Positions 56,117 through 64,000 of a stretch of 64,000 nucleotides of DNA are shown piece by piece. Source of the stretch: BP-133 sp040756995 (GTDB lineage Bacteria > Actinomycetota > Acidimicrobiia > IMCC26256 > BP-133); NCBI GenBank assembly GCA_040756995.1, contig JBFLYK010000015.1, positions 1 to 64,000 on the forward strand, given 5' to 3'. Position 1 is the stretch's first letter, and the number at the start of each line of letters is the position of its first letter. Position numbers and translations under genes: made by a program. The notes below the pieces were generated by a model. The model was not told where the DNA came from. It saw only the letters and a list, made by a program, of their open reading frames with translations, and did no database searches.

Positions 56117-58537
56117 GTGCGCGTCACTCGCCTGTCGTTGCGCAACTTCCGGGTCTTCGCCGATCTCGACCTCGAGGTGCCGCCAGGGGTCGTGGGCATC
56201 TACGGGCCCAACGGCGCCGGCAAGTCGACGCTCGTCGAGTCGATCCTGTGGGCGCTCTTCGGCGTGGCCCGCACCGGCAAGGACGCTCTGCGGTCCGACG
56301 GCGCGACCGGCGAGACGTCGGCCACCGTGGAGTTCGAGCACGACGGGCACCTCTACGAGGTGACGCGCTCGCTGTCGGGTGCGGCGAATGGCGTGAAGGC
56401 CGAAGCGAGCTGCGACGGGCTGCGGGTGGCGGCAGGGGCGGTGGCCGTGCGGCAGTACGTGCATCACGTGCTCGGCATGAGCGTCGACGCCTTCCGCTCG
56501 TCGGTGTTCTGCGAGCAGAAGCAGCTCGACGCCTTCTCGGGCCGCCGTCCCGAGGAGCGCCGCAAGCTCGTGCTCGACCTGCTCGGCATCACCCCGCTCG
56601 ACCGGGCCCGTGACTGCGCCCGGGCGCAGGCCCGTTCGGCGTTCGAGCAGATCGAGGCGGCGCGCTCGGTGCTGGGCGACCTCGACGCCCTGGCGGCCGA
56701 GGCATCGGAGCTCGACGGGCGCCTCGTCGCCGCCCAGGCCGTGCGGGTGGCGGCCGAAGCGGCGTTGGCCGCCGCTTCCCAGGCCGAGGCGGAGGCCGTG
56801 GAGCGGGCCGCCGGGGAGGAGCGCCGCAAGCAGGAGCGTGACCGCCTGGCGGCGCTGTACACGGCGGCGAAACGCCGGCACGACGAAGCGACGCAACGCC
56901 TGGCGGCCCGCCACGCCGAGCTGGCGGAGCTCGAACGGGCCGCTGAACACCTCCCGGCCCTGGCCGCCGCCGCCGGGCCGCTCGGTGTCCTGCGGGCCCA
57001 ACTGGAAGCCACGGAGCAGCGCGACGCCGCCCACGCCCGGCTCGCCCGGGCCGCCGCGGAGCTGGCCGCCGCCACTGACGCCGACGCCGGACAGTCCGCC
57101 AGAGCCGGCGGAGCGAGCGAGGCGGCGGGAAGCGGAGCGGCCGCGCCGGCCGGCTCCGATCCCTTGGTCCGGCTGGAGAGTTTCGAGCAGGCGGCGGCGG
57201 AAGCCAGCCGCCGCTCAGGGGAGGCCGCCGGGCGGTTGGCGGCGGCCGAGGCCGCATTGACCGCCGCCCGGGCGCGGCTCGAGGCGGCGGAGGCCGAAGC
57301 CCGGGCCGCTGATGGGCTCGATCCGGAGGCGCCCTGTCCCTTGTGCGGGCAAGAGCTCGGCGCTTCCTTCGATGAGGTGCAGCGCCACCGCGACGCCGCC
57401 CGGCGGGAGGCCGAAGCGGCGGTTGAGGGGGCCGCCGCCGAGCGGCTCGCCGCCGCCGCCGAGCGGGCCGCGGCCGAGCAGGCCGAGCAGGTGGCGACGG
57501 CGTCGCTCCGTCGGGCCCGGCAGGCGCAGCAGCGTCTGGCGGCCCTGCAGGCCGAGGTGGCCGCCGCCCGCGCCGCCCTCGACGAGGCCGAAACCCTTGT
57601 GGTGTCAACGTTCGCGGCCTCGACCGGGGCCACGGAAGCCGTCCTGCCGGATGCTGAGACGTTGCGGCACAAGGTGGCCGAGGCGGAGGCGGCCCGCGAC
57701 GGTGCCCTCCGGCTCGAGGAGCGACTGAAGGGTCGCTCGGCGCTGGCCGCCGCCGTGGCGGCCGAGGAGGCGGCGGCGGGGGAGGCGGCCGAAGAGGCGG
57801 CCCGGCTGCTGGCCGAGGGCAAAGCGCTGCGGTTCGACGCCAAGGCGCACGACGCCGCCACCGCGGCCCGAACGGCGGCGGCGGAAGCTGTCGACCAGGC
57901 CCGGGCGGCGCTGACGGAGGCCCGGCTCGACGAACGGGGCCTGTCCGAACGGCTGGCCGAGCGGCGGGCCCGGCTCGACGCCGAAGTGGCCCGACGAGCC
58001 GAACTCGCCGCCCGGGAAACGGAAGCCCGGCACCTCGGGCGTCTGGCCGAACTGCTCGGCGAGTTCCGCAACAGCCTGGTCAGTCAGGTCGGCCCGGCCC
58101 TGTCGGCCCAGACGACGGCGTTGTTCCGCGAGCTGACCGACGGCCGCTTCGACAGTCTGGAGGTCGACGGCGACACGTTCGAACTCCGGGTGGGTAGCGC
58201 CGGTCATCCGCTCGACCGACACTCGGGTTCGGAGACCGACCTGGCCAATCTCTCCCTGCGGGTCGCCATTGGCGAACAGGTCAACCTGCTCTCCGGTGGG
58301 GCGGTCGGATTGCTGGTGCTCGACGAGGTGCTCGGCGCTCTCGACGGTGAGCACCGCGACCGCCTCCTCGGTGCTCTCACCCGTCTCGGAGCCCGATTCC
58401 GCCAGGTTCTGGTGGTCACCCACGCCGCCGACGTGAAGGAGCAGCTGCCGTACGCGATCGAGGTTCAGCCGCTCGGTGGAGGACGCTCGCGCGCCGCCTC
58501 CGCGACAGCGCGAATCCGCCTGGCAGAGGTCGGTTGA
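56117..58537 (+). CDS. sbcC: SbcC-like SMC-family ATPase
   Basis: Rad50-type ATPase of the SbcCD complex. The 806-aa protein has Walker A GPNGAGKST (30-38), an N-terminal EQKQLDAFSGRRPEERR segment, a long Ala/Glu-rich coiled coil with the zinc hook C407-PLC410, and a C-terminal signature with LVLDEVLGALD (Walker B). The coiled coils are short next to E. coli SbcC. The start is GTG 56117. Confidence 0.9.
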   Translation: MRVTRLSLRNFRVFADLDLEVPPGVVGIYGPNGAGKSTLVESILWALFGVARTGKDALRSDGATGETSATVEFEHDGHLYEVTRSLSGAANGVKAEASCDGLRVAAGAVAVRQYVHHVLGMSVDAFRSSVFCEQKQLDAFSGRRPEERRKLVLDLLGITPLDRARDCARAQARSAFEQIEAARSVLGDLDALAAEASELDGRLVAAQAVRVAAEAALAAASQAEAEAVERAAGEERRKQERDRLAALYTAAKRRHDEATQRLAARHAELAELERAAEHLPALAAAAGPLGVLRAQLEATEQRDAAHARLARAAAELAAATDADAGQSARAGGASEAAGSGAAAPAGSDPLVRLESFEQAAAEASRRSGEAAGRLAAAEAALTAARARLEAAEAEARAADGLDPEAPCPLCGQELGASFDEVQRHRDAARREAEAAVEGAAAERLAAAAERAAAEQAEQVATASLRRARQAQQRLAALQAEVAAARAALDEAETLVVSTFAASTGATEAVLPDAETLRHKVAEAEAARDGALRLEERLKGRSALAAAVAAEEAAAGEAAEEAARLLAEGKALRFDAKAHDAATAARTAAAEAVDQARAALTEARLDERGLSERLAERRARLDAEVARRAELAARETEARHLGRLAELLGEFRNSLVSQVGPALSAQTTALFRELTDGRFDSLEVDGDTFELRVGSAGHPLDRHSGSETDLANLSLRVAIGEQVNLLSGGAVGLLVLDEVLGALDGEHRDRLLGALTRLGARFRQVLVVTHAADVKEQLPYAIEVQPLGGGRSRAASATARIRLAEVG

Positions 58538-58887
58538 CCACCCGTGGGGAACGCGGCGCGCCGCTGTCATCCCAGCGTCACCGGAGCGACCGCGAAGCGT
58601 CGTCAGACCTCAAGTTTTTTTTCATTCGCTCTGACCAGCGGCTATGTCCGAAGGGGCCGCGAAAACGCAGGTCAGCACTCGGGATTCCTGCATCAGCGGA
58701 CTTGACACCACCCCACCCAATCGGGCTCACTTACCTCCGTCCCGATACCTGTTGCGCCAAGGTCGTGGGCTTCCGAGAGTCCTCTGGCTACTCGGAAGAG
58801 GCGATGGGTCGGGGTGGAGCTCAGGAGACCCAGTAGAGAACGCTGGAATAACCCATCCGCGCTGGAGCGGGTCGGGCTAAACAGTGG

Positions 58888-58930
58888 CCCCAACGGTCTC
58901 CTGGGCTCCCGTTGTTTTCGGGGTCTTTTT
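58888..58930 (+). terminator. Intrinsic terminator of the structured region
   Basis: Stem CAACGG/CCGTTG (58891-58896, 58909-58914), extended by a C-run and G-run, with T-runs at 58915-58918 and about 58926-58930. It is the only good U-tract terminator seen in the window. Confidence 0.6.
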
Positions 58931-58986
58931 CCCCCGGGCTCCGCCCGCGGACCCCCCGGACGCGCGGTCCGGCGGATGTTTCGGCT

Positions 58987-58992
58987 TATACT
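58987..58992 (+). promoter_or_regulatory. -10 element of the DUF4193 gene
   Basis: TATACT at 58987-58992, start of transcription near 58999, leader about 24 nt with a ribosome site CGGAG before ATG 59023. Confidence 0.5.
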
Positions 58993-59022
58993 CCGGCACC
59001 CTTCGAGGAGGGATTTCCGGAG

Positions 59023-59490
59023 ATGGTCGACGACGAATTCGAAGACGAAGAAGAAGAGCCGTCCGAGCCGGACGACATCGAAGCCCTCGCTGTGTCGGAC
59101 GTGTTCGTGTCCGACCGGGAGGTCGCCGTCGACGCGTCCGCCGTCGACGAGGACGACGTCCTGGTCGAGGACAGCGACGATGTCGGCACCCTCGACGAGG
59201 AAGCGGAAGACGAGGAAGACGAAGTCGTCGACCTCGAGGAGGAGCTGCACCCGGACGACGTCGAGGAGCCGCTCGACGTTCTGCTGCTCGAGCGCACCTC
59301 CAGTGGGCTCCTCGACGAGGACGAGTACGACGAGGACGAGGACGACAGCGAAGCCGACGACCGGTCGGACCCGAGCTCCCGGATCCCCCCCAAGCGACCC
59401 GGCGAGTTCGTCTGCCGTTCCTGCTTCCTGGTCAAGCATCCGAGTCAGCTGGCCGACGCCGAACGCATGCTCTGCTCCGACTGCGTCTAG
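59023..59490 (+). CDS. DUF4193-family acidic zinc-ribbon protein
   Basis: A 155-aa actinobacterial protein. The first 110 residues are extremely acidic (Asp/Glu tracts, probably disordered), and the C-terminus carries a zinc ribbon, CRSCFLVKHPSQLA and CSDC. This is the DUF4193 signature; function unknown. ATG 59023 follows a promoter with TATACT. Confidence 0.85.
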   Translation: MVDDEFEDEEEEPSEPDDIEALAVSDVFVSDREVAVDASAVDEDDVLVEDSDDVGTLDEEAEDEEDEVVDLEEELHPDDVEEPLDVLLLERTSSGLLDEDEYDEDEDDSEADDRSDPSSRIPPKRPGEFVCRSCFLVKHPSQLADAERMLCSDCV

Positions 59491-59519
59491 TGCCGGGGCA
59501 CTCGGTGCCGGAGCGCTGA

Positions 59520-61031
59520 ATGCCGCCGCGGCAACGGCGGGCCCGGCTGGCGGCCGCGGCACTTTCAGGGTTGTTGCTCGCCGCGGCGTTCCCGCCGCTC
59601 GACCTCGGACCGCTGGCGCTGGGGGCCCTCGTCCCGTTGCTGTGGGCCTGGCGCGACGCCGGGCCAGGGGCGGCGGCACTCTACGGCGGCGTGGCCGGCA
59701 TGGCGTTCTTCGCCGTGCTCGTCGAGTGGACCCGGTACTTCGGCGCCGTCGCCGTGGTGCCGTTCGTCGTGTTCCTGTCGAGCTGGTGGGTGCTGGCCGG
59801 AGCGGTGGTCGGGTGGCTGGGACGGCGCGGTGTGACCGGCGCGCCGGTCGTGGCCTCGGTGTGGGTGCTGATCGAGGCCGGCCGGGGCCGGGTGCCGTTC
59901 GGCGGCTTCCCCTGGGGTGACGTCGGCTACGCCTTCCACGACTGGGGCGCCGTGCGGGCGCTGGCCGGCTGGGGCGGCGTCGCCCTGGTGTCGTGGATGG
60001 CGCTGGCGGTTAACGGCTGGCTGCTGGCCGCGGCGTTGGCCTGGCGGGGCGGGTCGCACCGAGCGGCGGTCGGTTCCCTGGCCGGAGTCGGAGCCGTGGT
60101 GGTCGTCGCCGGCCTGGCCGCAGCGGCGCTGCCCGACCTGACGCCGACCGGGCGGTTGCGGGTCGCGCTGGTACAGGGCAACGACCGCAACCGCGACCTG
60201 ACGGCGGAGGAGATGCGCGACCGGTACCTGGTCCGCAACCACCTGCGCCTGGCCGGGGAGATCGAACGCCCGGTCGACCTGATCGTGCTGCCCGAATCGA
60301 GCCTCGACGCCGACCCCCGTCAGGACGCCTATCTCGACACCGTGCTGACGGCCCTGGCCGCCGACAAGAACGCCGACGTCCTCGCCGGCGGGAACACCGC
60401 CGCCCCGCACCGCCGGCTGTACAACACCGTGTTCCACTACCGGCCGGAGCCGCCGGATCCCGACGAGCCAACCGGCCGGACCGGCGAGCTCTACAGCAAA
60501 CGGCACCTCGTCCCCTTCGGCGAGTACGTACCCTGGCGTGCGGCGCTGTCGTTCATCGAGGAACTCCAGCAGGTGCCGACCGACTACGAGCCGGGGCCGG
60601 GGCCGACGGTCTTCGCCGTCGGCGATCACCGGCTGGGAGCGTTGGTGTGCTTCGAGTCGGCCTTCGCCGATCTGTCCCGCCAGTACGCCCGGCTCGGGGC
60701 CGACGCCCTCGTCGTGCTGACCAACAACCGGTCCTATCGCCGGTCGGCGAACTCGGCCCAGCATCTGGCCATGGGCCAGTTCCGGGCGGCGGAGACGGGG
60801 CGCCCGCTGGTCCAGGGTGCGATCTCGGGCATCAGCGCCGTGGTCGACCACACCGGCGGAGTGCGGTCGCAGACGAAGCTGTTCGAGCCCACCGTCCTGG
60901 TGGGCGAGGTCGAGACGTTCCAGGGGCGCACGCCGTACACGGTCGTGGGGGAGTGGGTGTCCTTCGCCTCGGCCGCTCTCCTCGGCGGTTGGCTGCTGGG
61001 CCGCCGGCGCCGCACGGCGGAACATTCCTGA
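59520..61031 (+). CDS. lnt: Apolipoprotein N-acyltransferase
   Basis: Membrane enzyme that adds the third acyl chain to lipoproteins; in actinobacteria often linked to polyprenol monophosphomannose synthase. The 503-aa protein has six or more membrane helices in its first 200 residues and a nitrilase-fold domain with the Glu259-Lys327-Cys377 triad (LPESSLD, SKRHLVPFGEY, VCFESAFAD). It closes with a final helix. ATG 59520 follows DUF4193 by 30 nt. The window has several lipoproteins it might serve. Confidence 0.92.
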   Translation: MPPRQRRARLAAAALSGLLLAAAFPPLDLGPLALGALVPLLWAWRDAGPGAAALYGGVAGMAFFAVLVEWTRYFGAVAVVPFVVFLSSWWVLAGAVVGWLGRRGVTGAPVVASVWVLIEAGRGRVPFGGFPWGDVGYAFHDWGAVRALAGWGGVALVSWMALAVNGWLLAAALAWRGGSHRAAVGSLAGVGAVVVVAGLAAAALPDLTPTGRLRVALVQGNDRNRDLTAEEMRDRYLVRNHLRLAGEIERPVDLIVLPESSLDADPRQDAYLDTVLTALAADKNADVLAGGNTAAPHRRLYNTVFHYRPEPPDPDEPTGRTGELYSKRHLVPFGEYVPWRAALSFIEELQQVPTDYEPGPGPTVFAVGDHRLGALVCFESAFADLSRQYARLGADALVVLTNNRSYRRSANSAQHLAMGQFRAAETGRPLVQGAISGISAVVDHTGGVRSQTKLFEPTVLVGEVETFQGRTPYTVVGEWVSFASAALLGGWLLGRRRRTAEHS

Positions 61032-61057
61032 TGGGGGACGGCGGGAGAACGGTCTCC

Positions 61058-61063
61058 TAGACT
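61058..61063 (+). promoter_or_regulatory. -10 element of the Ala/Lys-rich protein gene (leaderless)
   Basis: TAGACT at 61058-61063, 7 nt before ATG 61071. Confidence 0.55.
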
Positions 61064-61070
61064 CCGACAG

Positions 61071-61778
61071 ATGAGCGGGAACGGTCTGGGGCAGCCCAAG
61101 GGCAAGGAGCCGGTCGAGCGGGTGCTCGACCTGTTCGTCCACACGCCGATCGGTCTGGCCGTCATGGCCTGGAAACGGATGCCGGAACTCGTGACGGGGG
61201 TGCCGGACCTGGTGGGCCAGGCGATGGCCAAGGGTTGCGCCTCGTTGGCCGTCGCCGAGGAGCGCCTGTCGGAGGAGGTCCGCAAGGCCCGCATGATCGG
61301 CCAGGTGGCCGTGACCTTCGGCGGGCGCCAGCTCCGCCGGGAGGTCGACGCCCGCCTCCGTGACGCTCGTCAGGCCGCCGGCGGCGTGGTCAGCTTCATT
61401 CCCGGGATGGGTGCGCCGGACGGGTCCCGGGGCGCCGGCGACGGCTGGTCGGCGCCCGTGACGACGAAGGTCACACCCACGGCTCCGTCCTCGCCCCCGG
61501 AAGCTCCGGCCAAACGGGCGGCGGCCCGCACGCCCGCCACCAAGGCGCCCGGCGCCCGGAAGGGCACCAAGGCCCCGGCCAAGCGAGCGGGAAAGGCACC
61601 AGCCGCCGCTTCGGCCGCCGACCTTCCGATCCGGGAGTACGACGGGCTCTCCGCCTCACAGGTGGTGTCCCGCCTGACGGGTCTCACACCCGACGAGCTG
61701 CGGGCGGTGCGGGCCTACGAGGAAGCCAGCCGCGGCCGGCGCACGGTCATCCTGGCCATCGACCGGCTCCTCGACTAG
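61071..61778 (+). CDS. Protein with histone-H1-like linker, unknown function
   Basis: A 235-aa protein. A helical N-terminal domain (residues 1-110) is followed by a linker of about 60 residues made of Ala, Lys and Pro with APAKRA and TKAP repeats, like histone-H1-type tails, and a compact C-terminal domain (IREYDGLSASQVVSRLTGLTPDELRAVRAYEEASRGRRTVI) that occurs in other actinobacterial proteins. DNA or membrane association is possible; function unknown. It is leaderless. Confidence 0.7.
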   Translation: MSGNGLGQPKGKEPVERVLDLFVHTPIGLAVMAWKRMPELVTGVPDLVGQAMAKGCASLAVAEERLSEEVRKARMIGQVAVTFGGRQLRREVDARLRDARQAAGGVVSFIPGMGAPDGSRGAGDGWSAPVTTKVTPTAPSSPPEAPAKRAAARTPATKAPGARKGTKAPAKRAGKAPAAASAADLPIREYDGLSASQVVSRLTGLTPDELRAVRAYEEASRGRRTVILAIDRLLD

Positions 61779-62303
61779 TTGGAAGCGGTCCGGGCGGCGA
61801 CGCCGGACGACCTGCCGGCCATCGCCGGTCTCGTGGAGGCCCTGCGGGCCGAGCTGACCCCCATGCGGGGCGGGAGGATCTGGGCCGTCCGGGAAGCCAG
61901 GACCGGCCCGCCGGAGGAGGTCTACGGCGCGCTCCTCACCGATCCGCAGGCCTGCGTGGTCGTCGGCACGCTCGACGACGTGGTGGTGGGACTCGGAGTC
62001 GTGACCGTGGAGTCGCTGGCCGACGGCCGCCGGCTCGGCGTCGTCACCGACCTGTTCGTCGACGCCGAGGCCCGGGCGGTGGGGGTGGGGGAGACCATGC
62101 TCGGGGCGCTGGTGGACTACTGCGTCCGGGAGGGCTGCGTCGGCGTCGACGCCTTCGCCCTTCCCGGACACCGCGCGGCCAAGAACTTCTTCGAGGAGAG
62201 CGGCTTCACCGCTCGGGCGATCGTCATGCACCACACGCTCGAAGCGGCAGACTCCGGCGACGGCGACGATTCCGGTGAGCCCGACCCAGCGGCCGACGTC
62301 TGA
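61779..62303 (+). CDS. GNAT-family acetyltransferase
   Basis: A 174-aa GNAT enzyme with the beta4-alpha3 cofactor region VTDLFVDAEARAVGVGETMLGALV (the R/QxxGxG/A loop is RAVGVG) and the later HRAAKNFFEESGF strand that ends the fold. Substrate unknown. TTG 61779 directly follows the TAG of the previous gene, a weak start. The last 29 nt overlap the Nudix gene. Confidence 0.8.
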   Translation: MEAVRAATPDDLPAIAGLVEALRAELTPMRGGRIWAVREARTGPPEEVYGALLTDPQACVVVGTLDDVVVGLGVVTVESLADGRRLGVVTDLFVDAEARAVGVGETMLGALVDYCVREGCVGVDAFALPGHRAAKNFFEESGFTARAIVMHHTLEAADSGDGDDSGEPDPAADV

Positions 62304-62733
62304 TCCGGGCCACCCCGAAGTGGCCGTCGGCGCCGTCGTCCGGCGCGGCGAGGAGATCCTCCTGATCCGCCGGGCCCGGGGGGCGGCAGTGGGGAAGTGG
62401 GCCATCCCCGGCGGGCGGGTCGAGTTCGGCGAGGGCCTGAAAGCCGCCGTGGCCCGGGAGGTGCGGGAGGAGACCGGGCTCGACGTGACCGTCGGCCGGT
62501 TCCTCGGTTGGGCGGAGCGGATGGGCGACGACCCCGGCCCGTACCACTACGTGATTCTCGACTTCGCCGCCGAGGTGGTCGATCCCACGGCCGTTCCCCG
62601 TCCGGGAGACGACGCCGACGACGTCGCCTGGGTCCGGGCCAATGCCCTCGAAACGTACCCATTGGTCGCCGGGCTGGCGGCCTTCCTCCGCCGGGTCGGA
62701 ATCGGTGAACCCGGGGCCGGCAAAGCTCCCTAG
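62275..62733 (+). CDS. Nudix hydrolase
   Basis: A 152-aa pyrophosphohydrolase. The Nudix box G-x5-E-x7-REVREETG is present in GGRVEFGEGLKAAVAREVREETGL (about residues 46-69), with the upstream KWAIPGG. It may sanitise nucleotides or hydrolyse a sugar nucleotide. GTG 62275 lies within the GNAT gene. Confidence 0.87.
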   Translation: MSPTQRPTSDPGHPEVAVGAVVRRGEEILLIRRARGAAVGKWAIPGGRVEFGEGLKAAVAREVREETGLDVTVGRFLGWAERMGDDPGPYHYVILDFAAEVVDPTAVPRPGDDADDVAWVRANALETYPLVAGLAAFLRRVGIGEPGAGKAP

Positions 62734-62739
62734 TATCGT
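62734..62739 (+). promoter_or_regulatory. -10 element of the glutamate dehydrogenase gene (leaderless)
   Basis: TATCGT at 62734-62739, 7 nt before GTG 62747. Confidence 0.55.
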
Positions 62740-62746
62740 CACCGCC

Positions 62747-64000
62747 GTGACGAGGGCGCTCGATCCTCCCGCTCCACCGGAGCCGGCCGACGCGGCGCCG
62801 GCGGCGCTCCGGTACGACCCCTGGCAGGCCGAGGTCGAACGCCTCGAGGAGGCGGCCAAGCTCGTCGGTCTCGAAGACGACGTACTGGCCGTGCTGTCCC
62901 GGCCCAAACGGGTCCTCGAGGTGTCGGTGCCCGTCCGCCGCGACGACGGCCGCGTCGACGTGTTCGTCGGCTGGCGGATCCACCACGACACCGCCCGGGG
63001 TCCGGCGAAGGGTGGCCTGCGCTTCCATCCCTCCCTTACCAAGGAGGACGTGGCGGCGCTGGCCATCGCTATGACGTGGAAGTGCGCGGTGGTCGACCTG
63101 CCCTTCGGGGGCGGGAAGGGCGGGGTGCGCTGCGACCCGTCGACGCTGAGCGCCGGCGAGCTGGAGCGGGTCACCCGGCGGTTCACCTGGGAGATCCTTC
63201 CGATGCTGGGGCCCGACCGCGACGTCCCCGCCCCCGACGTCAACACCGACGAGCGGGTGATGGCCTGGCTCATGGACACCGTGGCCATGGCTCGGGGAGA
63301 GGCGGCCCCGGGGGTCGTCACCGGCAAGCCGCTCGAGGTCGGCGGTGTGCAGGGCCATCACGGCGCCACCGCCGAAGGGATCACGATCATGGTGCGGGAG
63401 GCCTTCGCCAAGCTCGGCATCCCGGTGGCCGGTTCCCGGGTGGCGTTGCAGGGCTTTGGCAAGGTCGGTGGACCGCTGGCCTACCTGCTGTCGAGTCTCG
63501 GGGTGCGGGTGGTGGCCGTCGGCGACCTGATGGGCGCCGTGACCAACTCCGCCGGTCTCGACGTGGCGGCGCTGGCGACGCACGTCCGGGCCCAGGGCAC
63601 GGTGGCCGGGTTCCCCCTCGGCGATCCGCTCCCGTCGGAGGAACTCTTCGCCGTTCCCTGCGAGGCGTTCGTCCCCGCCGCCCTGGCCGGCGCCATCGGG
63701 GCCGAGGAGGCGGCCGCCCTCACCGCGTCGGTGATCGTCGAGGGCGCCAACGGCCCGACGACCGTCGAAGCCGACGCGGTGCTGGCCGACAAGGGCACGC
63801 TGGTCGTGCCCGACATCCTGGCCAACGCCGGGGGAGTCACCGCCTCGTATTTCGAGTGGGTCCAGGCCCGGGAGGGCTACCCCTGGGATCCGGCCCTCAC
63901 CGCCGAGCGGCTGCGCGATCGCATGCGGGCCGCCTTCAACGCCGTGTGGGACCGCTCGGAGGGCCTCGGCGTCGATCTCCGCCGGGGCGCGCATTGCGTC
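62747..64000 (+). CDS. gdhA: Glu/Leu/Phe/Val dehydrogenase, truncated by window end
   Basis: A glutamate-type dehydrogenase, 418 residues visible, still open at the window end. It has KGGLRFHPSLTKEDVAALAIAMTWKCAVVDLPFGGGKGGV (substrate pocket with catalytic Lys in the PFGGGKGG region), the DVNTDERVMAWLMD segment and a Rossmann domain with ALQGFGKVGGPLAYLL. It converts glutamate to 2-oxoglutarate plus ammonia, or the reverse. GTG 62747 is leaderless; the C-terminus is missing. It may help assimilate ammonia, including any from the nitrile island, although it is far away. Confidence 0.9.
   Translation, partial: MTRALDPPAPPEPADAAPAALRYDPWQAEVERLEEAAKLVGLEDDVLAVLSRPKRVLEVSVPVRRDDGRVDVFVGWRIHHDTARGPAKGGLRFHPSLTKEDVAALAIAMTWKCAVVDLPFGGGKGGVRCDPSTLSAGELERVTRRFTWEILPMLGPDRDVPAPDVNTDERVMAWLMDTVAMARGEAAPGVVTGKPLEVGGVQGHHGATAEGITIMVREAFAKLGIPVAGSRVALQGFGKVGGPLAYLLSSLGVRVVAVGDLMGAVTNSAGLDVAALATHVRAQGTVAGFPLGDPLPSEELFAVPCEAFVPAALAGAIGAEEAAALTASVIVEGANGPTTVEADAVLADKGTLVVPDILANAGGVTASYFEWVQAREGYPWDPALTAERLRDRMRAAFNAVWDRSEGLGVDLRRGAHCV

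Larger units (their letters stand above)
58538..59022 (+). ncRNA. Candidate structured noncoding RNA, with intrinsic terminator, in a 485-nt gap
   Basis: The gap after sbcC is visibly less GC-rich than its neighbours and holds an ordered set of stems: hairpin 58631-58636/58670-58675 with inner 58638-58642/58656-58660; a long-range stem 58708-58714 plus 58715-58718 with 58806-58809 plus 58811-58817 enclosing hairpins 58720-58725/58741-58746 and 58770-58777/58791-58798; and a terminator hairpin 58888-58896/58909-58914 followed by TTTT and, after GGGGTC, TTTTT (about 58930). A T8 run sits at 58615-58622. No known family (tmRNA, RNase P, SRP, 6S) was recognised. Exact ends are unknown. The gap also holds the promoter of the next gene. 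Confidence 0.5.

Noticed and set aside
58644..58880. A 78-codon plus-strand frame in the noncoding gap
   Set aside because: No ribosome site or promoter, composition unlike the neighbours, and it crosses the stems described.
58540..59000. Known RNA families (tmRNA, RNase P, SRP RNA)
   Set aside because: The tell-tale motifs I looked for (for example GAGGAAAGTCC of RNase P, the GGAA-capped SRP hairpin, tmRNA ends) are absent by eye. A covariance search is still needed.
1..64000. CRISPR arrays, insertion sequences, prophage genes, rRNA or tRNA genes
   Set aside because: No regular spacer repeats, transposase, integrase or phage structural gene, and no cloverleaf or rRNA stretch was seen by eye.

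Overview
The window is very GC-rich and gene-dense, with many GTG and TTG starts and many ATGA, GTGA or TTGA gene overlaps. It carries a complete Pup-proteasome locus (ARC/Mpa, Dop, Pup, PrcB, PrcA, PafA, PafB, PafC) followed by TatA, TatC and a HelY-type helicase, which is an actinobacterial signature. A DUF4193 protein, a deazaflavin (F420)-type reductase, DUF3866 and many leaderless promoters (TANNNT about 6-8 nt before a GTG or ATG start) agree. A deep-branching high-GC actinobacterium, perhaps of the class Acidimicrobiia, is my inference; no rRNA or tRNA was seen that could settle it.

Layout. 1-3.2 kb: the end of a coiled-coil gene, a heavily structured convergent intergenic region, an FtsH-type protease and an XRE-cupin regulator. 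3.2-18 kb: an accessory metabolic island. It holds a CoA-disulfide-reductase-like flavoprotein, an Sll0783/MSMEG_0572-type protein, a cobalt-type nitrile hydratase (beta, alpha, activator), OsmC, DUF2877 and DUF1116 proteins, an Sll0787-type AIR-synthase-like protein, an MSMEG_0567-type acyltransferase, an MSMEG_0568-type radical SAM enzyme, an unknown protein, carbamate kinase, FdrA, an MSMEG_0565-type glycosyltransferase and an SDR. 18-25.6 kb: housekeeping and small metabolic genes (baeRF-type protein, epimerase, YgjP-type metalloprotease, MaoC, ArsC family, DUF983, GDPD, SufE, rhodanese, Ddn-like, ferredoxin). 25.7-38.1 kb: the Pup-proteasome locus with UbiB-like kinase, DUF3866 and signal peptidase I. 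38.1-46 kb: a second GDPD, a degenerate sensor kinase, a zinc-ribbon protein, TatA, TatC, HelY and a catalytic-domain-less DAG-kinase-like protein. 46-54.8 kb: class A PBP, PHA depolymerase and synthase, a SIMPL lipoprotein, a double-length ThyX-like protein, a LysM transglycosylase and a DUF457-like membrane protein. 55-64 kb: SbcD, SbcC, a structured 485-nt noncoding region with an intrinsic terminator, DUF4193, Lnt, an Ala/Lys-rich protein, GNAT, Nudix and a truncated glutamate-type dehydrogenase.

How the genes may work together. The 3.2-18 kb island combines parts of three systems usually seen apart: the accessory genes of the Nit1C cluster (known around a nitrilase in cyanobacteria and mycobacteria and linked to cyanide or nitrile nitrogen use), a nitrile hydratase in place of the nitrilase, and the FdrA/DUF1116/DUF2877/carbamate kinase set, which in E. 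coli is the oxamate carbamoyltransferase that makes carbamoyl phosphate for ATP. The simplest inference is a nitrile- or cyanide-derived amide that is turned into a carbamoyl donor, with nitrogen released as ammonia and energy gained by carbamate kinase. This combination is the most unusual content of the window.

Start codons were chosen from Shine-Dalgarno spacing, overlaps and leaderless promoters. Where these conflict it is stated in the entry.
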